Shown here piece by piece: positions 1 through 6,164 of a stretch of DNA of 9,916 nucleotides. A program made the position numbers and the translations under genes. Each line of letters begins with the position of its first letter. Position 1 is the stretch's first letter. Under the pieces are notes generated by a model that was given only the letters and a program-made list of their open reading frames with translations, was not told the origin of the DNA and ran no database searches. The stretch covers positions 1 to 9,916 of the forward strand of contig JAQCKY010000042.1 of the NCBI GenBank assembly GCA_027592155.1, in the 5' to 3' direction. The DNA comes from Pseudomonadota bacterium (GTDB taxonomy: Bacteria; Pseudomonadota; Alphaproteobacteria; Rhodospirillales; UBA2165).

Positions 1-1018
1 CCGATGCCACCACCCGGTGACAGGGAATGACGATGGCCAGCGGGTTCGCGCCACAGGCATTGGCGACGGCGCGGACCGATTTGGGCCTGCCGATGCGCTG
101 GGCGATCTCTTTATACGATGCCGTCTCTCCGGACGGGATCTCGCGAAGCGCGGACCAGACTTTCTGTTGAAAGGCGGTGCCGGCAACGACCAAAGGTAGA
201 TCCGTTTTTTTGGTTGGATCATCCACGGCGCGCACGGCTGCGGATACCCATGCCGTGAAATCAGAGCCATCGTCGGCTTCTTCGATCATCGCGCGGGGAA
301 AGCGCCGGGTTAATTCATCGATGGCATCGGCACGGTCATCGATGAATAGAAGTGAGCAAATTCCGGCCTCGGTCGCCGCGATCATGATCATGCCGAGAGA
401 CGACGGGGCTAGGGCCCAGCGGATGGTCTCTCCGGCGCCCCCTTTGGCATATGCGGACGGCTTCATTCCCAACAGTGGTTTAGCGCCCTCGTAAAACCGG
501 GCAGAGGAATTATAACCGGCGGCGTAAATCGCCTCGGTGACGGTCCCGGTCCCGCCGAGCTCTTCTTGGACTTTTTGCACCCGGCGCATGGTGGCGTATT
601 TCTTGGGCGTTACGCCGGTGATTTCTTTGAAACAATGGTGGAGGTGACGGGGGCTCAACCCGGCGGCTTCGGCCAGTTCAGCAAGGTTGGGTTCGAACTC
701 GCTTTCCTCGATCAGCCGGCAGGCGCTTGCGACCGCTTCGGCTTGCCGAAGCTGGCGTGGTGGAAGGTCGGATTTGCAGCGCTTGCAAGCCCGGAACCCA
801 GCCGATACCGCCGCCTCGCGGCTCTCATAAAAGGAGACGTTTTCCCGGTTGGGCGTGCGGGCCCCGCAGGAGGGGTAACAATAGATGCCGGTCGTCGCCA
901 CACCGAGAAAAAAGCGGCCATCGGCGCTTTGACGCCGATCCAATACGGCCTGCCAACGCTGATCATCGGTCTCGAAAATTTCAGCCGGTGCCGGTTTCTC
1001 TTTGATTGCGGTCTGCAT
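1..1018 (-). CDS. ada: Ada: bifunctional methylphosphotriester sensor, AraC-type activator and O6-alkylguanine-DNA methyltransferase (3' end cut by window)
   Basis: Ada takes methyl groups from alkylated DNA onto its own cysteines and, once methylated, activates the adaptive-response genes. From ATG at 1018 the frame stays open for 339 codons to the window edge, so only the last few residues are missing. Residues 1-85 form the zinc/methylphosphotriester domain: GIYCYPSC gives Cys47 and Cys51, and CKRC gives Cys78 and Cys81, the expected four-Cys cluster, followed by RENVSFY. Residues about 90-185 are an AraC-type double helix-turn-helix, ending in GYNSSARFYEG. Residues about 190-339 are the alkyltransferase domain, with the PCHRV active site and nucleophile Cys333. 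I checked the frame at several points and saw no frameshift. All four zinc cysteines and the repair cysteine are present, so it should be functional. It lies 86 bp downstream of the MFS gene on the same strand, but its leader has its own Ada box. Domain architecture makes the call very secure. Confidence 0.96.
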   Translation of the reverse strand, partial: MQTAIKEKPAPAEIFETDDQRWQAVLDRRQSADGRFFLGVATTGIYCYPSCGARTPNRENVSFYESREAAVSAGFRACKRCKSDLPPRQLRQAEAVASACRLIEESEFEPNLAELAEAAGLSPRHLHHCFKEITGVTPKKYATMRRVQKVQEELGGTGTVTEAIYAAGYNSSARFYEGAKPLLGMKPSAYAKGGAGETIRWALAPSSLGMIMIAATEAGICSLLFIDDRADAIDELTRRFPRAMIEEADDGSDFTAWVSAAVRAVDDPTKKTDLPLVVAGTAFQQKVWSALREIPSGETASYKEIAQRIGRPKSVRAVANACGANPLAIVIPCHRVVAS

Positions 1019-1045
1019 CGTCTTAATCCTAAACGGTTATGATGA

Positions 1046-1058
1046 GACTAAGCTAGTC
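1046..1058. repeat. Short perfect inverted repeat near the putative ada start region
   Basis: GACTA-AGC-TAGTC is a perfect 5-bp inverted repeat with a 3-nt centre. It overlaps the weak candidate -10 region of ada. Repeats this short are common by chance; it is recorded because it sits in a regulated leader. Confidence 0.25.
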
Positions 1059-1061
1059 GTG

Positions 1062-1081
1062 GGGTATTTTGAAAAATATCC
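1062..1081. repeat. Imperfect inverted repeat in the ada leader
   Basis: On the minus strand GGATATTTT and AAAATACCC are inverted copies with a single mismatched pair, separated by only 2 nt. The repeat lies between the Ada box and the ada start. No T-run follows on either strand, so it does not look like a terminator. It could be an operator half-site pair or a chance AT-rich symmetry. Confidence 0.4.
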
Positions 1082-1086
1082 GATTC

Positions 1087-1099
1087 TTGCACGGGAATT
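1087..1099 (-). promoter_or_regulatory. Candidate Ada box upstream of ada
   Basis: On the minus strand the sequence reads AAT TCCCGT GCAA, which fits the AAT-N6-GCAA pattern described for methylated Ada in the E. coli ada promoter. It points toward ada and lies 69 bp before its ATG. The known E. coli site has the same form (AAT, six bases, GCAA). The core promoter is less clear: a weak -35 TTCAAA and -10 TAGTCT, 17 bp apart, follow downstream. I infer autoregulation; no binding data are available. Confidence 0.6.
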
Positions 1100-1104
1100 A
1101 ATTT

Positions 1105-2355
1105 TTACGCCCTGCTCGGCTTGAGTTTCAGTTGGGCGAAGACAAACAATACAGCGATGAGCACCATCAGGAGCAGAGCGCTGCCCGCCAAGGATCCGTG
1201 GATCCCGACCAGACTGCCGCCAAACCCGATGGTGAGACCAGAAAAGGCGCGAAGCCCCAGTGCCGCCATAATATAGACACCGATAATTCGGCCCCGAAGC
1301 GCTTCCGGTGCCCGGGTCTGCACAATGGTTTGCACCATGGTGGAAAAGGCGAGTTCCAGAAACCCCGCGATGAACAGCGCCGCCATGGCGACTTCAAAAC
1401 GGCTCGATAGGGCGAACCCGGTAATCGCAAGGCACCACATCAGGGCCAAGATAAACGCCGTGCGCGGTCTAGCCTGGAGCGCGCCCCGGCTTTCCAACAG
1501 GATGCCCGCCGTGAGCGCGCCAATGCCATCGGATATCAACAGCCAACTATAAACCTGGCTGGGGTTCGATGTCTGAAAAGCATGGGCGAATTCCGGCATT
1601 TGGGCGTGGTAGGCATTGCCGACAAAAAGCGAGACGGCACCCGCCAACAGGATCATCGAAAGGATGACTGGATTGGCAGCCGCGTCCCGAATTGCGGTTG
1701 CGATATCGGAAATGCCCCTGAAGGCGCGGCGGGGGCCGGCCTCCCGGGTTCTCTGTCCCGCCGATTGGGGGGAGCGGATCAGCCAAAGGCCCAGGGGCAA
1801 ATAGAATGCCGCATTCAAAACTAAGCCGATAACCGGGCCGAGCCAGAGCAGTAAGGCGCTGCCGATTGCCGGACCCAACAACAGTCCCAGCCAGCGGGCG
1901 CTGGCACTGAGGCGGATGCCGCTCTGGAGCCCGTCTTTCTCGACAATATAGTGGATAAGCAACTGGCTCGCCGGCGTCCCTAGTACGCCTGCCAAGCCAT
2001 GGATGATCAGCAGGACCACCGCGTGCCAGGCCTCAAGGGCGCCGAAGAAAAACAGCAATGCCCAACTCAACGAGACCAGAATATAGAGCCCCATCGCCGC
2101 CTGGATGATGCGCCGGGGATCGAACCGGTCGGCCAGCGCGCCGGAATAAACCGACAGAAACAAATGCGGTACCCAATGGGAGATCACCGCAAAACCAGCC
2201 AATGCGGGTGATTTGAAGACTTCGAACAGGATCCAATAGCTGATCACATGCTCGATGCTGTCGGCCATCATGGCCATCATCGAGCCGCCGAAATAGGCGC
2301 GGAACCCGCGGTGATGGAGCGCGGCGAATGATTTTGGTTTGGGCTGTTCGGTCAC
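1105..2355 (-). CDS. Major facilitator superfamily permease (MFS_3 / EntS-like exporter group)
   Basis: This is an inner-membrane secondary transporter of about 12 hydrophobic segments, 416 residues from the start chosen here. Using that numbering, GALADRFDPRR at about 72-82 is the MFS motif A in the loop between membrane segments 2 and 3. RGRIIGVY before the last two helices is the usual second-half counterpart. General sequence style resembles the MFS_3 group, which includes enterobactin-type and other drug or metabolite exporters; the substrate cannot be read from sequence. The open frame extends upstream to an ATG at 2430, but that codon has no Shine-Dalgarno and adds 25 polar residues. 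The GTG at 2355 has AGGA 8 nt upstream and begins just before the first membrane helix, so I prefer it. The gene precedes ada on the same strand and is divergent from the CE4 hydrolase gene. Confidence 0.85.
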   Translation of the reverse strand: MTEQPKPKSFAALHHRGFRAYFGGSMMAMMADSIEHVISYWILFEVFKSPALAGFAVISHWVPHLFLSVYSGALADRFDPRRIIQAAMGLYILVSLSWALLFFFGALEAWHAVVLLIIHGLAGVLGTPASQLLIHYIVEKDGLQSGIRLSASARWLGLLLGPAIGSALLLWLGPVIGLVLNAAFYLPLGLWLIRSPQSAGQRTREAGPRRAFRGISDIATAIRDAAANPVILSMILLAGAVSLFVGNAYHAQMPEFAHAFQTSNPSQVYSWLLISDGIGALTAGILLESRGALQARPRTAFILALMWCLAITGFALSSRFEVAMAALFIAGFLELAFSTMVQTIVQTRAPEALRGRIIGVYIMAALGLRAFSGLTIGFGGSLVGIHGSLAGSALLLMVLIAVLFVFAQLKLKPSRA

Positions 2356-2508
2356 GGCGGAATTCCTGACGGTGTGAAGCTGGTCCGTCGTAATCTTTCG
2401 TTGGCGATTACCGCACCCCGTTTCCTGCATTTGAATTCGGCAGATTTCACGCGATTGAACTCATCTGGGATTTGGGCGAGGCTTTGCTGAACAATAAGGA
2501 AATCGGAT
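2356..2508. promoter_or_regulatory. Divergent intergenic region between the MFS and CE4 genes
   Basis: These 153 bp must hold the promoters for both divergent genes if the MFS start is GTG 2355. The CE4 gene has AAGGA 8 nt before its ATG. On the plus strand TTGAAC near 2456 could be a -35, but no convincing -10 follows at the right distance. I see no clear operator. Confidence 0.4.
2364..2367 (-). promoter_or_regulatory. Ribosome binding site deciding the MFS start
   Basis: AGGA on the minus strand lies 8 nt before the GTG at 2355. No comparable purine run precedes the ATG at 2430, where the upstream bases are GCCGAATTCAA. This favours the shorter MFS protein. Confidence 0.6.
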
Positions 2509-3387
2509 ATGGAACCCTGGCAGTGGCCTGAGGAAAAATGGCGTGGCGTCGTGGAGACGGTGCGGGCAGGGCGTCCCTTAAAACCAAAGACCTGGCCGAA
2601 TAACGCCCGGGTTGCCGTCGCACTGTCTTTTGATTCCGATCACGAGACCAGCACGCTCCGCCACGGCGACTCTTCGCCGGGCAAATTGTCGCAAGGGGAG
2701 TATGGCTCCCGCACTGGTGTCCCCCGCATTCGTAAACTGCTCGAGAAGTATGGCGTCAAAGCGAGCTTTTTTGTTCCGGCCGTGGTTGCGCAACTATATC
2801 CCGACGAACAGCGGGCGCTGGTCGCCGATGGCCATGAGGTCGGCATCCATGGGTGGATCCACGAGTTTAACAGCGAATTGCCGGCGGCCGACGAGCGCGA
2901 CCTGCAATTTCGGGCGGCGGATGTCCTCGAGGAAATTACCGGTATTCGGCCCGTCGGTATCCGCACGCCGTCATGGGAATTCAGCCAGGAGACGCTCAAG
3001 ATCAGCCGCGAGATGGGTCTGCTCTATGACTCCTCCTTGATGGCCGATGACGACGCCTACGAACTTCTTGATGCGGGTGAACCGACCGGTATTGTCGAAC
3101 TGCCGGTCGAGTGGATCCGTGACGACGCGGTCTATTTCAACATGGACCGCCATTCATCGCTGCGGCCTCACACCGCGCCCTCGGATGTGTTCGATATCTT
3201 CAAGCGGGAGTTCGACGGTGCTTATGCCGAAGGCGGGCTCTTTTTGCTGACCTGCCATCCGCATATTATCGGCCATCGCTCCCGCATCTGGATCATTGAA
3301 GAATTGATCCGCCACATCTGCGGCCATGACGACGTTTGGTTCGGGACCCACGAACAGGTCGCGCGCTATTGCCTGGAGAATGCTTAG
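2509..3387 (+). CDS. NodB-fold carbohydrate esterase 4 hydrolase (polysaccharide deacetylase / cyclic imidase-like)
   Basis: This 292-residue metal-dependent amide hydrolase has no signal peptide or membrane segment, so it is probably cytoplasmic. CE4 motifs appear in order: SFDSDHE at 40-46, with Asp42 and Asp44 in the place of the TFDDG aspartates; HGWIH at 114-118, giving the two zinc histidines; RTPSW at 152-156; YDSS at 173-176; and LTCHPH at 247-252, with the catalytic-side His250. Length and motif wording match the H. pylori PgdA-like subgroup, which also includes PuuE-type and cyclic-imide hydrolases. With no export signal, a small cyclic amide or imide is as plausible a substrate as peptidoglycan. 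AAGGA lies 8 nt before the ATG. The gene is divergent from an MFS permease, and its stop overlaps the convergent DUF2652 stop by 4 bp. Fold is secure; substrate is not. Confidence 0.88.
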   Translation: MEPWQWPEEKWRGVVETVRAGRPLKPKTWPNNARVAVALSFDSDHETSTLRHGDSSPGKLSQGEYGSRTGVPRIRKLLEKYGVKASFFVPAVVAQLYPDEQRALVADGHEVGIHGWIHEFNSELPAADERDLQFRAADVLEEITGIRPVGIRTPSWEFSQETLKISREMGLLYDSSLMADDDAYELLDAGEPTGIVELPVEWIRDDAVYFNMDRHSSLRPHTAPSDVFDIFKREFDGAYAEGGLFLLTCHPHIIGHRSRIWIIEELIRHICGHDDVWFGTHEQVARYCLENA

Positions 3388-4136
3388 GACCGCTTTGCCG
3401 CTGATTCCGATGCCTGAATATTTTGAAAACGTCGGTCTCCACGCGTAAACCGGTCGCTAAACCCGATCCAAAAAAGGCGAACAGCCTCAGCAATTCCCCG
3501 AAGCCTTGTGAGGCGCCACACGGTCGGTTGCTCAAGATCGCGGCAATTGGGGAGGAACAGTTTGCAGTTTACCGTTCCTATCTCTTCATAGGTTTCGCGC
3601 CACGGTTTCGCCGAGGGGTATACATCATGGTCCAGATAACGACCGAATTCATCGGTCACCAACACGTACTCGTCAGCGGCGATACCGTTCTTTCCGAGCC
3701 GATGGACAACGATTGGCGGCTCGCCTCCCAGTTCAACACGGTCATTAACACATTTCATAACCGTGTCCCCCAGATGGGCGAATATTTTTAGCCGCAGCGC
3801 CTCGAGGTGACGGCAGGCGCCGCAAATACACCCCCCGATGCTTTTCCGGACGAGTTCGGCATGCTTCGCTGCAAATTTTGTCATCATGATATCTATCTGG
3901 CCGGCGACGTCATTGACCGCATCCGCCGGGTCGGCATTACCGATATCGCAATAGAAAAATGCGCCGTCGCCTTCTAGCTTATTTAACTTTAGAGGAAACG
4001 CCGCTTGGCGCGTAACGACGTCGAGCAATTCGGTAACGATCGCCTCAGCATGGATGATCGAGATCTTGTTCAAGCGAATAAAGCGGGTATAGCCACTAAT
4101 ATCGGCGAACACTAAAATTGTCGGGGTAATTTCCAC
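3384..4136 (-). CDS. DUF2652 protein with class III nucleotidyl cyclase-like core
   Basis: This 250-residue soluble protein starts with FADISGYTRF (10-19), where Asp12 matches the first metal-binding aspartate of class III cyclases. LNKLEGDGAFFY follows at 51-62, where Asp57 matches the second metal aspartate and Lys53 sits at the KxxGD position that reads adenine in adenylate cyclases. A CICGAC cluster (Cys103, 105, 108) and an HRLGKN stretch (145-150) follow; these are features I associate with the DUF2652 family. The Asn-x3-Arg pair that stabilises the transition state is not evident around 124-135, so activity is doubtful. The start is GTG, with a strong AAAGGAG 5 nt upstream. It is the third gene of the operon, 23 bp after the cupredoxin gene. 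Role unknown: it may sense or make a nucleotide signal linked to the copper protein, or be a binding-only cyclase relative. The Cys cluster could bind metal. Confidence 0.8.
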   Translation of the reverse strand: MEITPTILVFADISGYTRFIRLNKISIIHAEAIVTELLDVVTRQAAFPLKLNKLEGDGAFFYCDIGNADPADAVNDVAGQIDIMMTKFAAKHAELVRKSIGGCICGACRHLEALRLKIFAHLGDTVMKCVNDRVELGGEPPIVVHRLGKNGIAADEYVLVTDEFGRYLDHDVYPSAKPWRETYEEIGTVNCKLFLPNCRDLEQPTVWRLTRLRGIAEAVRLFWIGFSDRFTRGDRRFQNIQASESAAKRS

Positions 4137-4141
4137 GTTAA

Positions 4142-4148
4142 CTCCTTT
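4142..4148 (-). promoter_or_regulatory. Strong ribosome binding site for the DUF2652 GTG start
   Basis: AAAGGAG on the minus strand ends 5 nt before the GTG at 4136. It supports the GTG as the true start and separate initiation of the third operon gene, unlike the second gene, which has no Shine-Dalgarno. Confidence 0.7.
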
Positions 4149-4159
4149 CGATACCGGCC

Positions 4160-4534
4160 TCAGTGCGGGATCGCCGAAACTTCGAGAGTTGCGCGCATGT
4201 GCGGGTGGAAACGGCAGAAGTAGGACCCCGCCATTTCCGCGGTAACGGCGACGCGGTGAGATTTATCTTTTTTGATCGTCCCGCTGTCCCAGGAGCGGTC
4301 CGTCGTCGTCGCGGTATGGGGTGCAATGTCGCGATTGATCCAGGTAATGACGTCGCCGATCTTAACGTTGAGGTTGCTCGGCACGAATGCGAAATTTTTG
4401 ATTTCGACCACGTGCTTTCTTGGACTCCGATCTGCGCCTTTAGTCGGCTTGCCGGTTTGCAGGCCGAGAGCCGCGACAGTAATCACTGCCGCGGCGCCCG
4501 ATAGAACAGCACGTCTTTCTATCCGGACGGTCAT
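4160..4534 (-). CDS. Small Tat-exported cupredoxin (amicyanin/plastocyanin-like type-1 copper protein)
   Basis: This 124-residue protein is a periplasmic electron carrier or copper binder. Residues 5-11 (IERRAVL) followed by an Ala/Gly-rich hydrophobic stretch (11-27) look like a twin-arginine signal, which fits a fold that may take its cofactor before export. The mature domain (about 40-121) carries the full type-1 copper set: His73 in NRDIAPHTAT, then Cys107, His110 and Met113 in CRFHPHM. The C-x2-H-x2-M spacing is that of amicyanin-type proteins. A second His112 lies inside the ligand loop. Its ATG overlaps the DUF4142 stop as ATGA, and I see no Shine-Dalgarno in the preceding 16 bases, so translation is probably coupled to the upstream gene. 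The redox partner is unknown; no oxidase or dehydrogenase lies next to it. Confidence 0.9.
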   Translation of the reverse strand: MTVRIERRAVLSGAAAVITVAALGLQTGKPTKGADRSPRKHVVEIKNFAFVPSNLNVKIGDVITWINRDIAPHTATTTDRSWDSGTIKKDKSHRVAVTAEMAGSYFCRFHPHMRATLEVSAIPH

Positions 4535-5061
4535 TTGGTTTTCGCAACCATCATGGCCGCATGGCCCTCATGGGCTTTGAAAATCTTCAGGCCCGCTTCA
4601 AACAGCGCTTTGACTTCAGCGTTTTCGATATTTGGAATGAACGCATTTTCAACAAGATTGTTGACTGCTTTATGATAGGCCAGTTCATTTTCTGCATATC
4701 GTTTATCGAAGGCCGCGCCGCGGAGGCCGCTCATTTCATCGACTAGTTTCTCGGCATTTTTTTGCAGCGTCTGACTGAGGAAGTTGTCTTGCGGCTGGGC
4801 GCCCAATTTCTTGAGCAAGGCAAGAGCTTGTTCGTTTACCGCCGTATGATCCCGGATCATTGTTGCGGCGAATTCGCGAATCTCCGTATTGCCGGAAATT
4901 GCCATTGCCAGGTGGGCATAGCGGATATCGATATTGTCCGCAGTATAGGCGACATGGGCGATCTCCAGATCGTTCAACTCGGCGGGGGATTGCGCGTGAG
5001 CAATTCCGTGACCGATCAGCGCCGTCAATCCGAGGGTCAGCAGTATGGCTTTTAGTCTCAT
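4531..5061 (-). CDS. Exported DUF4142 (ferritin-like helical bundle) protein
   Basis: This 176-residue secreted protein is first in its operon. Residues 1-23 form a Sec signal peptide (Arg/Lys start, hydrophobic core, AHA then Gln24). The mature part is almost all helical and follows the DUF4142 pattern: a first helix ending near GNTEIREFA, MIRDHTAVNEQA with His72, a third helix with Tyr122, Glu126 and His130, and a last helix with KAHEGHAAM (His164, His167). His and Glu at these places suggest a metal site as in ferritin-like bundles, but DUF4142 has no settled function. The open frame extends to 5196, but the added 45 residues would bury the signal peptide; ATG 5061 has AGAGGA 7 nt upstream and is chosen. 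It is coupled to the copper protein gene by a 4-nt overlap, which suggests a joint periplasmic job, perhaps stress or metal handling. Confidence 0.88.
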   Translation of the reverse strand: MRLKAILLTLGLTALIGHGIAHAQSPAELNDLEIAHVAYTADNIDIRYAHLAMAISGNTEIREFAATMIRDHTAVNEQALALLKKLGAQPQDNFLSQTLQKNAEKLVDEMSGLRGAAFDKRYAENELAYHKAVNNLVENAFIPNIENAEVKALFEAGLKIFKAHEGHAAMMVAKTK

Positions 5062-5068
5062 TGTATAA

Positions 5069-5074
5069 TCCTCT
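5069..5074 (-). promoter_or_regulatory. Ribosome binding site deciding the DUF4142 start
   Basis: AGAGGA on the minus strand lies 7 nt before the ATG at 5061. The site and the signal peptide that directly follows this ATG fix the start, against the longer frame beginning at 5196. Confidence 0.75.
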
Positions 5075-5096
5075 TTGAAATATTTGGCCTTACGTC

Positions 5097-5110
5097 CGGG
5101 AGAATTCCCG
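5097..5110. repeat. GC-rich inverted repeat in the DUF4142 leader
   Basis: CGGGA-GAAT-TCCCG is a perfect 5-bp inverted repeat with a 4-nt loop. It lies about 36-49 nt before the DUF4142 ATG and stands out from the AT-rich surroundings. It may be a leader hairpin or a protein-binding site. No T-run follows on either strand. Confidence 0.4.
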
Positions 5111-5225
5111 ATTATTGGAGGATTAAACGACAAAAATTTCGTTATATTAATGATCAAAAGAGCAAATAAATTGATTGTTCGTTCAAAATTACACAATTAG
5201 ACAGAAATTATGATATAAGAAATTT

Positions 5226-6164
5226 GTGGATATTCTCAGCGACATCCTTTCCCGCATGCAATTGGCCGGAACGTTGTATTTTCGGACATCGTTCACGTCG
5301 CCATGGAGCGTGAAGGTCCCAAGTTTTGAGAAGGTTTCCCGGTTCCACTATGCGCATCGAGGGCGTTGCCTGGTGCGAATTGAGGATCAACAGGATCCAG
5401 TTCTACTGGAACAAGGCGACCTGATCATCATTACCCGGGGCGCGGCTCATACGCTGTTTTGCGATCCAACAACTGAAAACCAAGCGGTGACGCTTGATCA
5501 GGTTTTGGAGGAGTCGGGTTTCGACGGAACCGGAACACTGGTTTATGGCCCATCGGGTACCAGTCACGAGACCCAATTAGTCTGCGGCCATTTCGCTTTT
5601 AACAAGAACGCAAGTCATCCTCTTCTAGAAGCATTGCCCACTCATATCCTTGTCAAAAATTATGATGAGACCGCCGGCCGCTGGATGGAAAACACGTTGA
5701 AACTTATCGGGGCGGAGGCGGGACGCGAACAGATGGGCGGCGATCTGATTGCCTTGAAGTTGTCGGAAATTATTTTCGCGCAAGTCCTCAGGATTTATCT
5801 GAATGCAGAGGGAGCCGACAAACCCGTGCTGGCGGGGTTTTCCGATCCAAATATTGCCCGCACTCTGCAAGCCATCCATCAAAACCCTTCCGCGGATTGG
5901 ACGTTGAATGAACTCTCTAGGATTGCCGGCATGTCCCGCACCTCGTTTGCGACAAAATTTACCCAGGCGATGTCAATCTCACCTGGGAGTTACGTGACAT
6001 ACTGGCGGATGCAGATCGCCCGCCAGCATCTCGAGGAATCGACGATGCCAATAATCGAAATTGCCGAAAACGTGGGCTATAACTCCGAAGCGGCGTTCGG
6101 CCGGGTCTTCAAAAAACATTTTGAAACGCCGCCTGCAACCTACCGGCGACGGGTTCAGGCCTAG
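5226..6164 (+). CDS. AraC-family transcriptional regulator with N-terminal cupin_6 domain
   Basis: This 312-residue cytoplasmic DNA-binding protein has an N-terminal ligand-sensing cupin of the cupin_6 type at about 1-185, seen in MDILSDIL, the WSVKVPSFEKVSRFHYAHRG strand region and LEQGDLIII (61-69). The C-terminal AraC domain spans about 205-310: the first helix-turn-helix in WTLNELSRIAGMSRTSFATKF (225-245, recognition part GMSRTSF), and the second in IIEIAENVGYNSEAAFGRVF (276-295), closed by PATYRRR. The start is GTG at 5226, preceded only by a weak AAGAAA; the residues right after it match the usual N terminus of this subfamily, and the next ATG (residue 11) has no better site. It is divergent from the DUF4142-cupredoxin-DUF2652 operon and is its likely regulator, and it converges on the SLC13 transporter with overlapping stops. 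The effector is unknown. Confidence 0.92.
   Translation: MDILSDILSRMQLAGTLYFRTSFTSPWSVKVPSFEKVSRFHYAHRGRCLVRIEDQQDPVLLEQGDLIIITRGAAHTLFCDPTTENQAVTLDQVLEESGFDGTGTLVYGPSGTSHETQLVCGHFAFNKNASHPLLEALPTHILVKNYDETAGRWMENTLKLIGAEAGREQMGGDLIALKLSEIIFAQVLRIYLNAEGADKPVLAGFSDPNIARTLQAIHQNPSADWTLNELSRIAGMSRTSFATKFTQAMSISPGSYVTYWRMQIARQHLEESTMPIIEIAENVGYNSEAAFGRVFKKHFETPPATYRRRVQA

Larger units (their letters stand above)
5062..5225. promoter_or_regulatory. AT-rich divergent regulatory region between the DUF4142 operon and the araC-type gene
   Basis: This 164-bp gap is strikingly AT-rich from about 5111 to 5225 compared with the genes on either side. It should contain both promoters and any site for the AraC-type regulator. 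AATTA occurs three times (5187, 5195 and 5206), TGATCA is at 5151-5156, and a small GC-rich hairpin lies at 5097-5110. On the minus strand TATAAC around 5139-5144 could be a -10 for the operon, but no good -35 lies at the usual spacing. I could not define an operator with confidence. Confidence 0.5.

Noticed and set aside
566..1042. Long plus-strand open frame across ada
   Set aside because: It lies opposite ada, whose minus-strand frame holds all family motifs. The plus-strand translation shows no recognisable domain.
5062..5196. Extension of the DUF4142 frame to 5196
   Set aside because: It would place 45 residues before a normal signal peptide and run through the AT-rich promoter region. 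ATG 5061 has a good ribosome site.
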